64,000 nucleotides of DNA from Tetrahymena elliotti 4EA (Eukaryota > Ciliophora > Oligohymenophorea > Hymenostomatida > Tetrahymenidae). Of the stretch, positions 24,147 to 37,039 are shown piece after piece. The position numbers were made by a program, and so were the translations under genes. The notes under the pieces are model-generated. The model saw only the letters and a program-made list of their open reading frames with translations. It was not told the DNA's origin and did no database searches. Within the stretch, counting starts at the first letter, position 1; every line of letters begins with the position of its first letter. The DNA is taken from assembly GCA_000231825.2 (NCBI GenBank), contig JH720325.1, positions 603,022-667,021 of the forward strand, given 5' to 3'.

Positions 24147-27100
24147 ATGAAAATATTATCATATTTATGCGGAATAGTGATCATGTTTTAACTCAGTCAT
24201 GTTTTGGCTATCAAAAAAGAATATTAAGAAAATATGACAGAAGATTATGATGGCATGAAAATCATTATGGAAAATTCTCATTCAAAAAAGAATAAGTTGC
24301 ACAATACTCTTTCTTTGGAAAATGAGAGAGCAACAAAAAAAGAATATTTTGATTAAAGATCAGTTTTTGATTTCTTTTCATCTGTTAATAAGAAATCTCA
24401 AAGTGACTCTGAGGAAAGTGAAGAAGAAGATGATGATGATAATAACTCAAGCGAAGAAAATGATCAAGAATAATCAGAAGAGGATGAAGAAAAGAATACA
24501 GAAACAAATGATAGTTAAGATAAATAAGATGATAATAAATCTAACTAAGAATAGAATAATTAATAGTCTTAAAAATAATAAGACTAGTAAGAGTAAAAAT
24601 AATTAGTATTATAACTTAAAGGCTCAGATAGCTAAATTATATAAAAAGAAGATGGAGAAATATATTTTTTAAGATATGATCCTATCTCTTAAACAACATA
24701 AATGATGAATATGAATAAAATAAAAGAAGTTGACTTTAAAAATAGTAAAATGGTTGTTGATACATCTTCTTCAAATAATGAAAAACTTTAAAAATATACT
24801 ATACCTACCTATGAACCTTTTGAGTGGTATCAAGTATTATCTGAAGGTGAAATACCTTAAAGAAGAGGAGGACACAGTTTAATTGCTGTAGGATAAACAG
24901 TCATACTTTTTGGTGGATGTCTTTAAGATTTATAGTGCTTTAATGATTTATACTTTTATGACATCATGTAAATACTATTTTTACTTTCAATTTAAATTTT
25001 ATTTATTTTGTCATCTTTAATTTTAGGGAGCTTTCATGGTCTACTTCAAAAGTTTTTGGTGAACCTCCTAGTCCTAGAAGTGGTCATTCAACTACATTGG
25101 TGGGATCTTATCTTTACATATTTGGGGGATCAAACGAACATGGAATATTAAGTGATCTTCATAGATTAAATTTAGCAAATGTAATCAGTTTATGATAACA
25201 AAAAGTGAGTTTATTTATTATTTATTTTAATTTAGAGAGCATGGGAGTAATATGAATTCGAAGGACCAAAGCCACCTGGAAGAACAAACCATAAAGCTAT
25301 TTTAGATAACTCTGGTAGAATCGTTTTCTTTGGTGGTTTTACAGTAAGATTTTCTTAACTTTTTTATTTGTTTAAATACAATTTCTAAACTAGGTTTAAG
25401 GTTACTCTAATGATGTATATTTTCTTGATTTAGTAAATTTGAGATGGGTCAAGCCTTTAATCAATGGAGAACCTCCTCGTCCTAGAGAAAATTTCTCTAT
25501 GAATCTTATACGTGATTCTTACATATGGGTATTTGGAGGATACTGCCTTGGAGGTGAAACTAATGATTTATGGTAGTTAGATGTAGATAATATGAGATGG
25601 ACAAAGATAACCGAAAACTTTGGTACTAAACCAATAGAAAGATAAGGACATTAAATGATTCTTCATGGTAAACTACTATATACTTTAGGTGGTTGTAATT
25701 ATAAAGAATAGAGATGCTTTAATGATGTGTACTAACTAAACATTGATGATTTGACATGGACTAAATTAGAATTTAATATTGAGTAAATAAAAATTTTAAA
25801 TAAATTGGTTTTAATTTTATTGTTTATAAAAAAAAAAGAAATACTCTCAAAGAAAGAGATAATTATGGATTAACTTTAATGGGATCTAATTTATATGTTT
25901 TTGGAGGATGCTAAATGATGGAAAAATGCTTCAACGATTTCTTAGTTATGAATATAACAGATATTTGTCCTAAAAACTGCTCAGGTAGAGGTCTTTGTAG
26001 AAATAATAGATGCTAGTGTTAGGAAGGATTTTTTGGTAAACATTTTATTTAATTGAAACGTTAAAAATTAACTAAAAATAATTCTTTTTAAAAAAAAGGT
26101 GAACAATGTGAAATTGAAATGCATTGTGAATATAATTGTTCAAATAGAGGTATTTGTCGAACTGATGGCAATTGTAAATGTTATAGTGGGTTCGCTGGTA
26201 AAGTATGCGAACTTTACATTCCTTGCCCATCTAATTGTACAAGTATTGATAACGGGTTGTGCTAATCAAATGGAATTTGTTAGTGTAATGAAGGATACAA
26301 GGGATTGGCTTGTGAAGTTGGGTAAAAAGGATTACTTGATATTGAAGTTAAATGCCCAAAAAAATGCAGTAATCATGGAGTATGTAATGATGTTACAGGA
26401 ATATGCATTTGTGAAGTATTATATTTATCTTAAATTGAATTTATTAATAACTAAAATTTTTTCATTCATTCAAGGATGGTTATGGAGATCTTGACTGTTC
26501 ACTTACAATTGAAGAATGGGAAGAACAATAAAAAGAGAAAGAACAAAAGAAAAAGGAAGAAGAACAAAAAAAATTAGAAGCTGAGAAAAGTACTTAAAAT
26601 AAAGGTGATGCTAATAAAAATGACAAAGAACAAACTACAGTTAATGTAGAAAGTTAGGAATAAAATGGAGATGCCAGTTAATCGCCAGAATCATCCTCAA
26701 CTGATGATATCTCAAAAGAAGCAAATCAATAAACTGATTAGGAATAAAAGTAAGAGATAGATTAATCAGAAAGTGACTAAGGTGAATAAACTAATGATGA
26801 AGAGGAAGAAATTTAGGAGTAGACTGAAGATTCTTCTTCAGAAAGTACTTCAAGTGATGAATAAAATTTAAAAAACTCAAACTTAAGTGAGCAAGATTTA
26901 TCTAAGAGTGAAGAAATTGCTAAGCTTATTCATATGACTTTAAAAGCTAATCAGAAAGAAGAGTCATTATCAAAACTTTCTGAATGTGAAAACAGTTGTT
27001 CTTTTAATGGAGTATGCTATAAAGAGTAGTGCTATTGTAAGCCTGGATTTACAGGAGAAGATTGCTCTGCTTATAAAATATCTTAACTTCATAAAGGAAT

Positions 27101-27677
27101 CAAAGCTATTAAGTTAATATTTTATATTCCAATATTTTTGATTATTGGAATAGTTATTGGTAAATTAATATATTCTTTATAATCTTTAATAAATTTCATT
27201 TAATAATAATTAATAGGGTATTTCTTAATTAAGTAAGATCAGACTAGTAAAGAAGAAAAAGAATTCGGATAGATCGAAGATCCCAAAGAATAATAAAATG
27301 AATAAAACAACTAATTTAATAATATGAATTAACACTTAGATGAAAAAGGATAAATTTATATTGAAGATAAAAATGATGAAGATGATTCTATTTCAACAAT
27401 CTAACAGAATTAAAGTGTTGATAGAAATGATAATTTAAATAATTAACCCTCATAGCATGAGTTGTTAAAATAAGGCTCTTTAGACTCTCTTGGTAATACT
27501 CAAAACAACATTGATATAAATCAATCATCAAATTAATAAAATTAAGGATAATAAAGCTCTTCCATATAACCTCCTTAAAAAAATGAGTAATAATAAAATC
27601 TATTTATGAGAGATCCTAACAAAAAAGATATAGAAAATCCCTTCCTTAGATCAAGCTAACCAAAAAACTAAAATTGA
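24147..27677 (+). CDS. Kelch-repeat/EGF-like type I membrane protein
   Basis: Signal peptide (MKILSYLCGIVIMFQLS), then a long Glu/Asp/Ser/Gln-rich stretch. About six kelch blades follow, each with the double glycine (RRGGHSLIAV, LFGGC, IFGGSN, FFGGF, VFGGY, TLGGC, VFGGC). Then come EGF-like modules with CxCxxGFxGxxC patterns (CQCQEGFFG, CKCYSGFAGKVCE, CQCNEGYKG), a Lys/Glu-rich spacer, another EGF-like unit (CYCKPGFTGEDC), one membrane helix (LIFYIPIFLIIGIVIG) and a Gln/Asn-rich tail. Introns: 24968-25026, 25181-25235, 25344-25393, 25783-25838, 26036-26098, 26416-26474 and probably 27160-27216 (57 nt, also open, so it could be retained). The layout recalls attractin-like receptors. Ligand and role are unknown. 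Confidence 0.88.
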
Positions 27678-27887
27678 GAGAAATTGATGAATAATGAAAT
27701 TACTCTGAGCAATTACTTAATAAAAAAATAAAATTTTTTATTTATTTACTTTTGATCAATATTATACATTTATATTTATCTTTGCTTATTTTAAAGTAAA
27801 AATCTCCATATTTATTAATGATTTTTTCAATTAAATTTTGATTTATTTTATTAACAAATTACAATCATTTAAAACCACAATAAATTT

Positions 27888-28906
27888 ATGATATTTTGGT
27901 TGAAACTAAAAATGAGAATTGACAGTAAGAGTTTTTTCTTCTTATTAAAGTTGTTAGTGATCACTATCTTGATTACTTTATTGAAGAACTAAATAATAGA
28001 TAGAAGATCTGAAAGAATAAACATTTTTGATAAATAAACAAATAAATCAATAAAAATTAATCAAATGTAGAAGTAGAATAACTAAATCATAATAATAAGA
28101 CACGGTGAATCAAAATATAATAAAATGCATGAATTGCTATAAAAACTGAAAAAAAATAATTCCTATGAAAAAGTTAATATTAGCGATCAATTAAGATTCA
28201 ATAATGATTACATTGACTCTCCATTAACAGAGGAAGGAATAATATAGGTAATAATTTTAGTTCTACATCACACATCATACTAAATTTAATTCTTTAATAA
28301 AAGAGTGAATTATTATATGAAAACAAAATCAAGTCTATTTAAAATATCAAAATTGTTCTTGTTTCTCCCCTTTAAAGAGCTTTACAAACAGCCTATCATA
28401 TTTTTAAAAATTATAAGCCTTTGCCTTGGATCATAGTTATACCAGAATTATCTGAATTTATGAATACCGCTAATGATATAGGAATGAGTACTTTAGATTA
28501 TAAAAAGCTTAAGGAATATAAAGAGTTTGATTTCTAGAGAATAGAGGATATTGTAGCAAATAATGAACTTTGGAATATTACAAATTTAGTTTCTAATGAA
28601 AAACAATATACCATTTAGAATATTATAGAAATGAAATGTCCTGCTTTTAAGCAACTTTAAAAATAAGGTCCTTAAGTTCTAGTAGATTATTTAAAAAATA
28701 ATTATCTTGAAACCCCATCTGATTTAACAAAGAGGTCGATCAAAGTAAGAGATATAATCAATCAATATTGTGTTAACTATCTCTCAAACGAAGAAGAAAA
28801 AATCGTTGTTGTATCTCATGCAAAGTTGCTTTAACAGTTTATTCCTGAAAAAATGCAAAACGCTCAAATGGAATATTGGAATTGCTCACTAAATAATCAT
28901 TCTTGA
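27888..28906 (+). CDS. Membrane-anchored histidine phosphatase family protein
   Basis: Exons 27888-28247 and 28304-28906 join in phase 0 across a 56-nt intron and give 320 residues. An N-terminal hydrophobic segment (SFFFLLKLLVITILITLL) should act as signal anchor. IIIRHGES is the phosphate-accepting histidine motif, SPLTEEG the usual following block, VSPLQRALQTA the substrate arginine region and VVVSHAKLLQ the second histidine. All four expected elements are present. A second in-frame methionine nine codons on (27912) could also be the start. The protein resembles the soluble member at 1567-2430 only at motif level. Substrate unknown. Confidence 0.88.
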
Positions 28907-29478
28907 AGTTAAAACTTTCTTGGTGAATTATGAAATTTTTAATTAATCTAAAATATTTGATAGAAATTCATTAAATAATTAATTAAATGTACTATTTTTT
29001 GCTTAAAACTATCTTAATAACTTATAAATGCAATTACAACATTAAAATTACTAAGATTAATCATAAGTTAGCACCTACTTTCTTCACACATTTAAGACCC
29101 AATAAATACCTTTTTTTAATTTTTTTTAAAATGATTGTTGAGACTTGTTTTTTCCAAAATTAGTTATTTTATAAATTTTTAAAAAATATATTCATGAATT
29201 TGTTTTCTGAAGTTTTTGTATCTTCTATATATTGCTAGAGTAAGTTAAAAAAAGGCCATTTTTTGTTTTAGGGAAGAATAAAACAACTGAATTTATTATA
29301 ATTTAATATATGAATTTGAAGAAATAAAAAAAATAAGTTTATTTCCTATGATCTTAGTCTTGTTAAAAAATAACCCTTTCTTTTAATTAGATATTATTTT
29401 ATATAATATCTTATTTACATAAAAACATTTATTACATTTATTCAATTTTATTAAGAATTAATTGGTTTATATCTTTTA
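28907..29478. other. Intergenic, between convergent genes
   Basis: AT-rich 3' flanks of two convergent genes. No feature recognised. Confidence 0.5.
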
Positions 29479-31027
29479 TCAAAATTATTTAAATTATACA
29501 CTAAAGCCTCCATGTCCACCAGCTGATCCTCTTTTAGAGCTCATAAATGTGCTCCTCAAGGTTTCATTTTTAATAGATTATTCTGTTGCTTTTCTGTTAA
29601 TTTTAATGTACATTTAAATATAATATTAAAAAATAATAAGAAATACATTGTGGAATCGATTTTCTCTTAGACTTAAGATTCAATAGTGCTCTAAAAGGTT
29701 CTCAATTCATGCTCAAAGATATCATTTTTACACTTTAGCTCATAAATCTTAATTAAAATAAAAATTTTTGATTTTTTTAAAGTTGAATTAATTTTACTGT
29801 TCTTTGATCACTATTCTTTCTTGCTTCACTCTCACTTATCAATCTATTATGCTTAATCATAAGATCTTAATAATCTTACTTACAATCTTCATAATTCATC
29901 TTTTTAAAAAAATATAATTTAACTTTAGTGTCATCATAGCTTTTTTAATATAAAGAAGGTCTTTTCTTCATTCTAGTTAGTATCTTAAAAATTAGTTCCA
30001 AACATTTACTTATTCTAACTTAAATTACTCAATCCAACCCAAACAAAGAAAAAATAAAATTATTAGCTTTGATTTACTGATAGTAATTCATGTAAAAATG
30101 TAAAGTATTTACTTCTATGTCTCCATATTTTAAGTCAAAGTTTCTTAATTTTTCTATATTGAGGCAATTTTCATACTGAAGCTATCTGTTTTCAGCTTCT
30201 AGCTCTTAAATTCTATCGTCTATTTTTTATCAAAATTAAAAATAATCATTTTTTGAGGTAAATATCATGAGAATATTATACCGTTATACTTTAATTTATA
30301 AACAAGATTATCTATTGAAAACTCTCCAGTTTTCTTGAGTCCTTACAAAATATAATCAGCATCTACAATCTTTCTTTTATAAACTTCAATATCAGCTTCC
30401 ATTATTCTGCAATGCTTAATAAAAGATCTTAACTAAGTTTCTACTTTTTCTAAATTTTATTCTAACTTTTAAATCACCTTTTTTGAATCAGATTTAAATG
30501 TAGGCCCTTCGAAAAGAGCTTTATCGATAGTTATATGCTCCATATTTTCTACTTTTTTGTGAATTACATCCTAAATTTAAACAAGAATATTTTAAATACT
30601 TTGAATAAAATTAGATTCATCATTTTTTTGTTGCAAAATATCAATTTACATTAATAGATTTGACATATTCTGTGTTTAATGTTCTTAAATGATCATTATC
30701 TGCTTTTAACAAATTAACCTAATTTTCTTTATCTCTAAGCTAATCTTTCAATGTTTTAATTTACTTCTTATAATAAGAAATAGGGTCCTAGTTATTTTCA
30801 TTATTATTTCCCTTCTAGTTTTATTTACTGCCTTAATGACTGAATCCTGTGCTAGATAAATTATTTCTTTTTGGAGGAGTTGAAGATCTTGATGATTCTT
30901 TTTAGTTTTAATGAGATATAGGACTGCTTTTTAACATATCTTTTAACTTCGAGTCTCTTTAATTTTTCTTTACAATATCATTATATGCTGGCTGCTAATG
31001 AGCATTTGAAAATAATACATTTTTCAT
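29479..31027 (-). CDS. Coiled-coil protein
   Basis: Starts at ATG 31027 and ends at TGA 29481-29479. The N-terminus is basic and Ser-rich with a proline pair (SSTPPKRNN). Long heptad-type helices follow (KKQIKTLKDQLRDKEN, ILQQKNDESNFIQSIQNI, VIQKLEQNLEKVETQLRSF, RIQELEAENRQLQYEN, HNRLISESEARKNSDQRTV) and the end is glycine-rich (SKRGSAGGHGGFSVQF). At least five GT..AG introns are needed to keep frame; 30718-30670 (49 nt) is the first and has a GTTAAT donor, less usual than GTAA. Exon borders in the 3' half are approximate. It could be a ciliary or basal-body scaffold, but nothing specific is recognised. Confidence 0.68.
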
Positions 31028-31539
31028 TTTATTGTTATTATCAAATATTCTGATTTATCTTAAAAAATATAGTTGTTGCTTTTAAGTATTTTTATATTGA
31101 AAATCTTGTGATATATCTTTAATTAAAATCAATCAATGATAAAATAATAATTTAATTTCGAATTTTTCAGATAATCCACTAACAAACAACTGTAAAATCA
31201 ATCAAAACTAATCAATAATTTTATTATTTTGATTAATTAACCAATGAAAAACAAATTATTTCAGAAAATATATTTTTCAATTTATTATAATAATTTTTAC
31301 ATCAAATTTTGATAAATACTTTATATCTTATAAATTTACTGATCATTATCATTTTTTAAAACAATATTAACTTCTTTAATAAAATTGAAGGAGTGTTTAC
31401 AAATAAATTACATTTTATTACTATAAAATAAATAAATTAAAGTATGCGTATTTTGTATGTATAAAAAAGTATTATTTTTATATGAAGTCTCTTTAATGAA
31501 TTGATTGTTGATCAAATAATTTGATAAGCATTTGGTAAA
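31028..31539. other. Intergenic
   Basis: AT-rich spacer between tandem minus-strand genes, probably the promoter of the coiled-coil gene. No feature seen. Confidence 0.45.
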
Positions 31540-32567
31540 TCATCTAATTTAAAAAAATAAATATAATTTTTTAATTTAATGATTGAGAATATTTACATTC
31601 ATTTTAATTGTCTTAAATTTTTTCAGAGATAATTGTAAAAAAATCTAAATACCTATTATATTTTCTAAATTAAATTTTTTTTAAACTTAAAATATATTTT
31701 ACTCTTATTTTTTTGTTGTTGGAGTCCAAATATCAACTAACTCAAAGAGTGATTAATACAAATCATCTTTATTCATTTTTTCTTTTCCTTTGCTATCGTG
31801 TTTCCAATCTTATTCAAGAATATATTTTAATTCACCTTACATGTACTCTGAATTGAGGTCTTATCTCAGAAGTGTAGCTAATTATAATTGAACTGAGAAG
31901 TATTCATTTTTCGAAAGTTATCCATTTTCATCAAATCTGTAATGCTTCATGAACTAGTTGATATGATTAACTAGATGTATGTATTTTTATCTTTATATAT
32001 TAATATCAAATTTTACATTGTAGACTTATTATTTTACTTCTACATCATTTTTAAGCTACTCTCTTTCTTTAACTGCTTCTGCAGTGTACCTTTATTAAAT
32101 ATAATAGAAATAATGATAATTTTTTCAAATCAATTAATTTACATTGAAGGATCTCCATCAGAATAGTAAGGTTTAGTAGGATAAGCATCTGAGCCTCCTT
32201 CAAATATAAACTATAGATCTGGGGTAACTTACTTTTCTATTGACTTTGAAGAATTTACTATTATTAAAAAAATAGTTAGGGAAATTTATTCAAATTTTTC
32301 TTACGCTTTGAAATAATATTCTTAGATGAGCTTTGTTTCTCATTTTCTTTGATTATAGAGGATCTTTTTGAACTGCTTTCATTTAAGCTGTTATCTTTTT
32401 TTAGGGTTTTCTTCTTTTACAGTGTTGTTTTTTGATTACTAATTATTATTTCGAAAATATTCAAAATTTTAGAAGACAACATTACATATTAATCTAAAAA
32501 TAATTAACCTTGGGACAGTCTTAGGTCCTAAACGAGGAGCAGGATTAGAATTCATATTTGATTTCAT
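31540..32567 (-). CDS. EF-hand-like protein, probable axonemal type
   Basis: Four exons with introns 32508-32439, 32304-32258 and 32142-32090. The N-terminal ~70 residues are basic (LQKKKTLKKDNSLNESSSKR). After a FEGGSDAYPTKPYYSDGDPS linker comes a helical region with one degenerate EF-hand loop (FDENGQLSKNEYF) and a second helix-loop-helix (DWKHDSKGKEKMNKDDLYQS) ending FELVDIWTP. That DW..D..GK..L....F.S.FELxDxWT arrangement is one I associate with calcium-binding proteins of flagellated protists. The frame formally stays open to TGA 31542-31540, but the last ~60 codons have UTR-like composition. Confidence 0.68.
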
Positions 32568-33035
32568 GGTTATATGTTCTTATCTTAGTAAATTTATATT
32601 ATTTATTTATTATTTCTACTAACTTCCTCTATTTATATTCACAAAAAGTAATAAGTTAATTCAGTTAATTATCAATTTCTTTTAAAAATTGTAAAAAAAT
32701 AGAAAAAAAAATATAAAAAACAATTGGGATACTAAGTGGAACTATTGCAAGATACTAACTAATATAAAAATTTTATACAATTTGAATATACCTTATTTTA
32801 GATTGGTAGAGTTTTTCATGATTACCATATTTCAAATAAATAAATATCTAAAAAAAATTATTTTATGTATATTTAAACTTGAAAGGAACAGCTCTCTCTT
32901 AAATTAACTTTAATAGAGAGAAGTTATTAGTTAAGACCATTTATATATTTAATGAAATTTAATTTAATTACTTAATTACTATAGAATAAAGAACAAATAT
33001 AAAAAAGAGTTTGAAAAAATATTATTTTATCTTTT
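32568..33035. other. Intergenic
   Basis: AT-rich spacer between tandem minus-strand genes. Nothing recognised. Confidence 0.45.
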
Positions 33036-34612
33036 TCAATTAATATTTGGTAGTCCTCCCATACCAGATAATCTTCCAGTTCCACCTTAACCTTAGTTAT
33101 TTGTTTAGTTGATTTATTTTATATTACGAACAGCATTTTTGGTGTAAGGATTTACTCTTTGAGGATCTATTGTACCACCTATTTACTAAGGAGCACTACC
33201 TTAATAAGTAGATGTCGAATTACTTGATTTGGATTTAGATTATGCATTTGTATTTTGTGCAAGTTTTTAATCATATTCTTATTGCCAGTATTCATTTTAA
33301 GTTTCTGGCTAATAGCTTTGAGAAGTTTCAAACAGTTCTTCATACTCTTATTACAGTTATTTCTTTGTCATTTTAACTGGGGAAGTATTATCAAAATAAG
33401 ACATGAATTCTTTAGATATTGCTATCATTTCCTTGTCTTTTTCTGCTCTAATAGAATCTATTCTTGCTTCAGGGAATTTTTCCATCAATCTCAATGGATC
33501 TTAAGAAGTATCATTTTAGGCACCTTAATTTTCAGGGAAAGTTTCTTGTATAACCTTTTTAAAAGCCTCAATATAAGTCATGTTTCCTGATATTTAAGGT
33601 AATCCCATTTTAGCAAGCTCATCTTTTGAAAAGCTGATTTCTACAGGTTTTAAATGTTCTGATTGATAATATGAGGCTAATGTTTTTCCAAATAAGGCAT
33701 TGCTCATAATAGATCTCATACTCTAAAATAAATCATTGTTTCTGTTAATGAATTTAAAAAAAATAAAATTAATTTATTCAATAAAATATTATTTTTGTAA
33801 ATAAATTCTTTTTTTTATGCAAATAAATCAAGCTAATCATCCTTTAAGTAGATTAAATAAAAATCAAAAATTTGAATAAAATGAAAGTCAATAAATCCTT
33901 ACTTACTAGAAGCAAAATAAAGGGAAGCACCGTTTACATGAGCTAAATATCTAAGGGTACGTGAAAGCCATTTACGATTTTCAGAGTCAGTTCTTTCAAA
34001 TAAATCATATTTCATTCCAACCACAATTGTCTAAATTGGAAGGATTTTTACTCTATTTTTGTCAGGATGCGATTCAAACCTAGCTTATTGAGCAAATTCA
34101 AAATTAGATCTTTATTCAATTTCTTCTGGAGTTGTAAATGCTGTTTAATTAAATTAATCAACTTGTCTACGTATTTCTTCAAACCAAAATGTTGCAGATT
34201 CAATAATTTAATGTGGCTTTGACAAATCAAGAACTACTATGTAAAATACATCTCTAAAGTTTTATTTTGAAATAGGAATAGTGATCATTTTGCTTTATTC
34301 TTTACCACCTCCTAATTCATAACTGTGAATCAATTCTTTACGATTTGCATTTGTTCTTCTAACATATTAATAATCTAAGCCTACAGTAGGAATGTATCTA
34401 TCCTCTACTTACTACATATTCTTCAAAATATTCACAAATGTTGTTTTACCACTTCCTTTATCACCAACAACAATCAAAGTTTTCTCTAAATTTTTTGCAA
34501 ACCCTTGCTTCAACTCTGATTCTTCAGCTAGAGACCAGAGATCAATATTAGTTCTATCTCCCTTATCAATTTCATTATTTTCTTATTCATTATCTTCCCT
34601 ATTTCTGTTCAT
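33036..34612 (-). CDS. D2LIC: Cytoplasmic dynein-2 light intermediate chain (IFT dynein LIC)
   Basis: This is a subunit of the retrograde intraflagellar transport motor. Two exons (34612-33903, 33720-33036) with a 182-nt intron give 464 residues. The P-loop GDKGSGKT is at residues 50-57. LDYQYVRR and YELGGG match the LEYTYGRR and WELGGG blocks of human DYNC2LI1. FYIVVLDLSKP, VVGMKYDLFE and LRYLAHVNGASLYFAS match further conserved blocks, as does DPLRLMEKFPEARIDSIRAE near the C-terminus. The final ~100 residues are a Gln/Asn/Ser-rich extension ending GMGGLPNIN, absent from the human protein. The same DLSKP and ELGGG blocks separate it from the dynein-1 LIC. Confidence 0.92.
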
Positions 34613-35778
34613 TTTGACTAAAAAAAGTAACTATCACTTAACAAACAAACAAATAAATAAATTGATTAATTTTTGAAAAATCTTTATAAATTTTAATTAA
34701 TTTTTGTTTTAAAATTTGATAAAAATAATGAAAATCTAATGAAAAATTATCATGATTTAAACTAAATTAACCATTAAATATTTCAATAAGAAGCTTTCTT
34801 TTCTAAAATAAATCAATTAATAGTATTTAAAATGCATCCACTATTTCCTCAAAGTCTATTTTGAAACATTTTAGTTTTCACAATTAAAGAAAAAATAAGA
34901 AATCATTTTAGTAATCTCTTTAGGCTTTAAAAATAATTCAAATAGGTATTATTTTTTATTGAAACAATAGATAATATTTTATTGTGCTTTCGTTTTAAAA
35001 ACTTATTTTGTACTGATCTCTTATTTTTTACTGTAGATTTAATTTTAACTTTCTCATTCTGTTCTTAAATATTGATCATATTATTCATATCTAATAATAA
35101 GAACATATCCCAACTATATACTGCTCACATAAAATATTGAAAGTAAAGAACTATTTTGTAAATATTTCAGAATAATTTTAATAATTAAAATGTAAATACT
35201 TAACAAGCAAGTTATATTGTAGTAATCATTAAGTAAGTATTAAATTAATATCCGCTTCAGTTTAATATTTTATATTAAGAGTAAAATAGAACAATTTATT
35301 GTTAAAGTTTAATTGTATTGTATAGCAAGCTTAAACCGATTTAAAGTTTCTACTAAAATAATATAAAAGCTATCATTTTATCTAGCTAGAATATTTTCTA
35401 TATAATTTCTTATCCCTGTTTCTCTCTTTTGAAATAAAAAAATTTTAAAAAAGAAATAAAGTAAATTATAAAATTTATAACTGTGAGATTTTATTTTAGT
35501 TAAAATAAGATGTAACTAAAATATTTTAGTTTTATTAATAAATTTAACTCGAAATTGAAATTAAAACCACTTAAAACAATATTATTTTTGTTCATAACTG
35601 TAAAAAGAAATGGAAATATTTAGTAAACAAGTTATCAGTTTGGTATCCACTTTTTACTTATAATAAAGAAATATCTATTTGTGGGATTTAATTAAATATC
35701 TTTATTCTGTGATTATATCCATAAAATTATTAATTAATTAATAGATTATAAAAATATTAAACTCAACAAAAATACTAC
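34613..35778. other. Intergenic, divergent promoter region
   Basis: AT-rich DNA between the divergent dynein-2 LIC and endonuclease V genes, so it should hold both promoters. No repeat or RNA gene seen. Confidence 0.5.
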
Positions 35779-37039
35779 ATGGAAGATATTGAAGATCAAG
35801 ACAAAAAGTTATCCTTTAACGAACTCAGAGCTTAAGTAGACCCAGAAATTTATGATAAATGGGACTGGTAAATCTAAATAATGTTAAGAAACAAAATAAG
35901 AAAATTTTTTTGATTATAGCGAGTAAGTTTATATCAGAGGTTTGATTACAGAAGAAGATTAATTTGAGTGGAAATTAGACCCTAAATCTGAAAAAGCTCT
36001 TAAATACGTAAAATGTTTTAGACTTAGTTTGTATTTTGTATTAACTTTTTTAATTTTTATAAAGATTGGAGGTGTTGATATTTCCTTTTCTCAGAAGCAC
36101 TAAGATATAGCAGTTGCTATTCTTGTTGTAATTGAGTATCCTAGCTTAAAAGTAGACTTTTAGTTATCAACTATTTGTTTTCTAAATTTATCTTTTAAAC
36201 AAAAAAGAAAGTTCATGAAGAATTTGAAATAGTTAAGTTAGATGGACCATACATTCCTGGTTTCCTTGCCTTTAGAGAAGCCGCGCACCTTGTTAAATTA
36301 TTTAAAAATCTTTAAATTAATAAACCACAATTTACACCTCAAGTAATAATGGTTGATGGAAATGGTGTTCTCCATTAAAATGGCTGTGGCCTTGCAAGCC
36401 ACTTAGGCATTCTTATAGATAAACCAACTATTGGAGTTGGTAAGACTGTTTTCTATGTGGATGGATTAAGAAAAGTAAATAAACACTAATAGTAAATTTA
36501 ATATATTAATTATATAAAATATAAAGGATGTAGTCTTAGATAAATTTAAGAAAGTTACTGATGAAGGAGGTTTCGCAATTCTTCAAGGAGATAGTGGAAG
36601 AGTTTGGGGAGCTGTACTATTATTTATTTATTGATTTACTTATGGGTTTTATTAAAAAATTGTTTATATTATTAGGCATACAAAAGCAAAAAAGATGTTG
36701 TAGATCCTATTATCGTTTCTGTTGGACATAAGATTTGTCTTCAAAGTGCTCTTGACTTGATTTCTAAATGCTGTAATTTTAGAATCCCTGAACCAGTAAA
36801 TATTATTAAAATTATAGTCTCAATATTTAATTAAAATATTTAATTTTTAGGTTAGAGTAGCTGATATTAGATCTAGAGAATTAGTTAAAAAAATTACCTT
36901 ACAGGAAGCTTTAAATGCCCCTACTAATTAACTTGAATTCTTAACTGAGAAGTTTGATGTCGATAAAAAAAAGAAGGTCATGGAAAAAAAGGCTCTTGTT
37001 TTTAAAGCAAAAGAGGAAGATTTCCCATCTTTATTCTGA
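35779..37039 (+). CDS. ENDOV: Endonuclease V
   Basis: EndoV cuts one phosphodiester 3' of inosine. Eukaryotic members act mainly on inosine-containing RNA, bacterial ones on deaminated DNA. Seven exons (introns 35868-35919, 36008-36064, 36152-36207, 36475-36526, 36614-36675, 36796-36850) encode 308 residues. GGVDISF (Asp64), YIPGFLAFREA (Glu112), VDGNGVLH (Asp138) and IPEPVRVADIRSRE (Asp251) supply the acidic active-site residues at family positions. GPYIPGFLAFRE includes the conserved tyrosine wedge region. The tail after residue 262 is Lys-rich, as in animal forms. Six phase-consistent introns in 1.26 kb is the densest splicing in the window after the coiled-coil gene at 41793. Confidence 0.95.

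Noticed and set aside
29901..29924. 24-nt intron-like interval in the coiled-coil gene (-)
   Set aside because: It is a multiple of three, open in frame and far shorter than other introns here, so it is probably coding.
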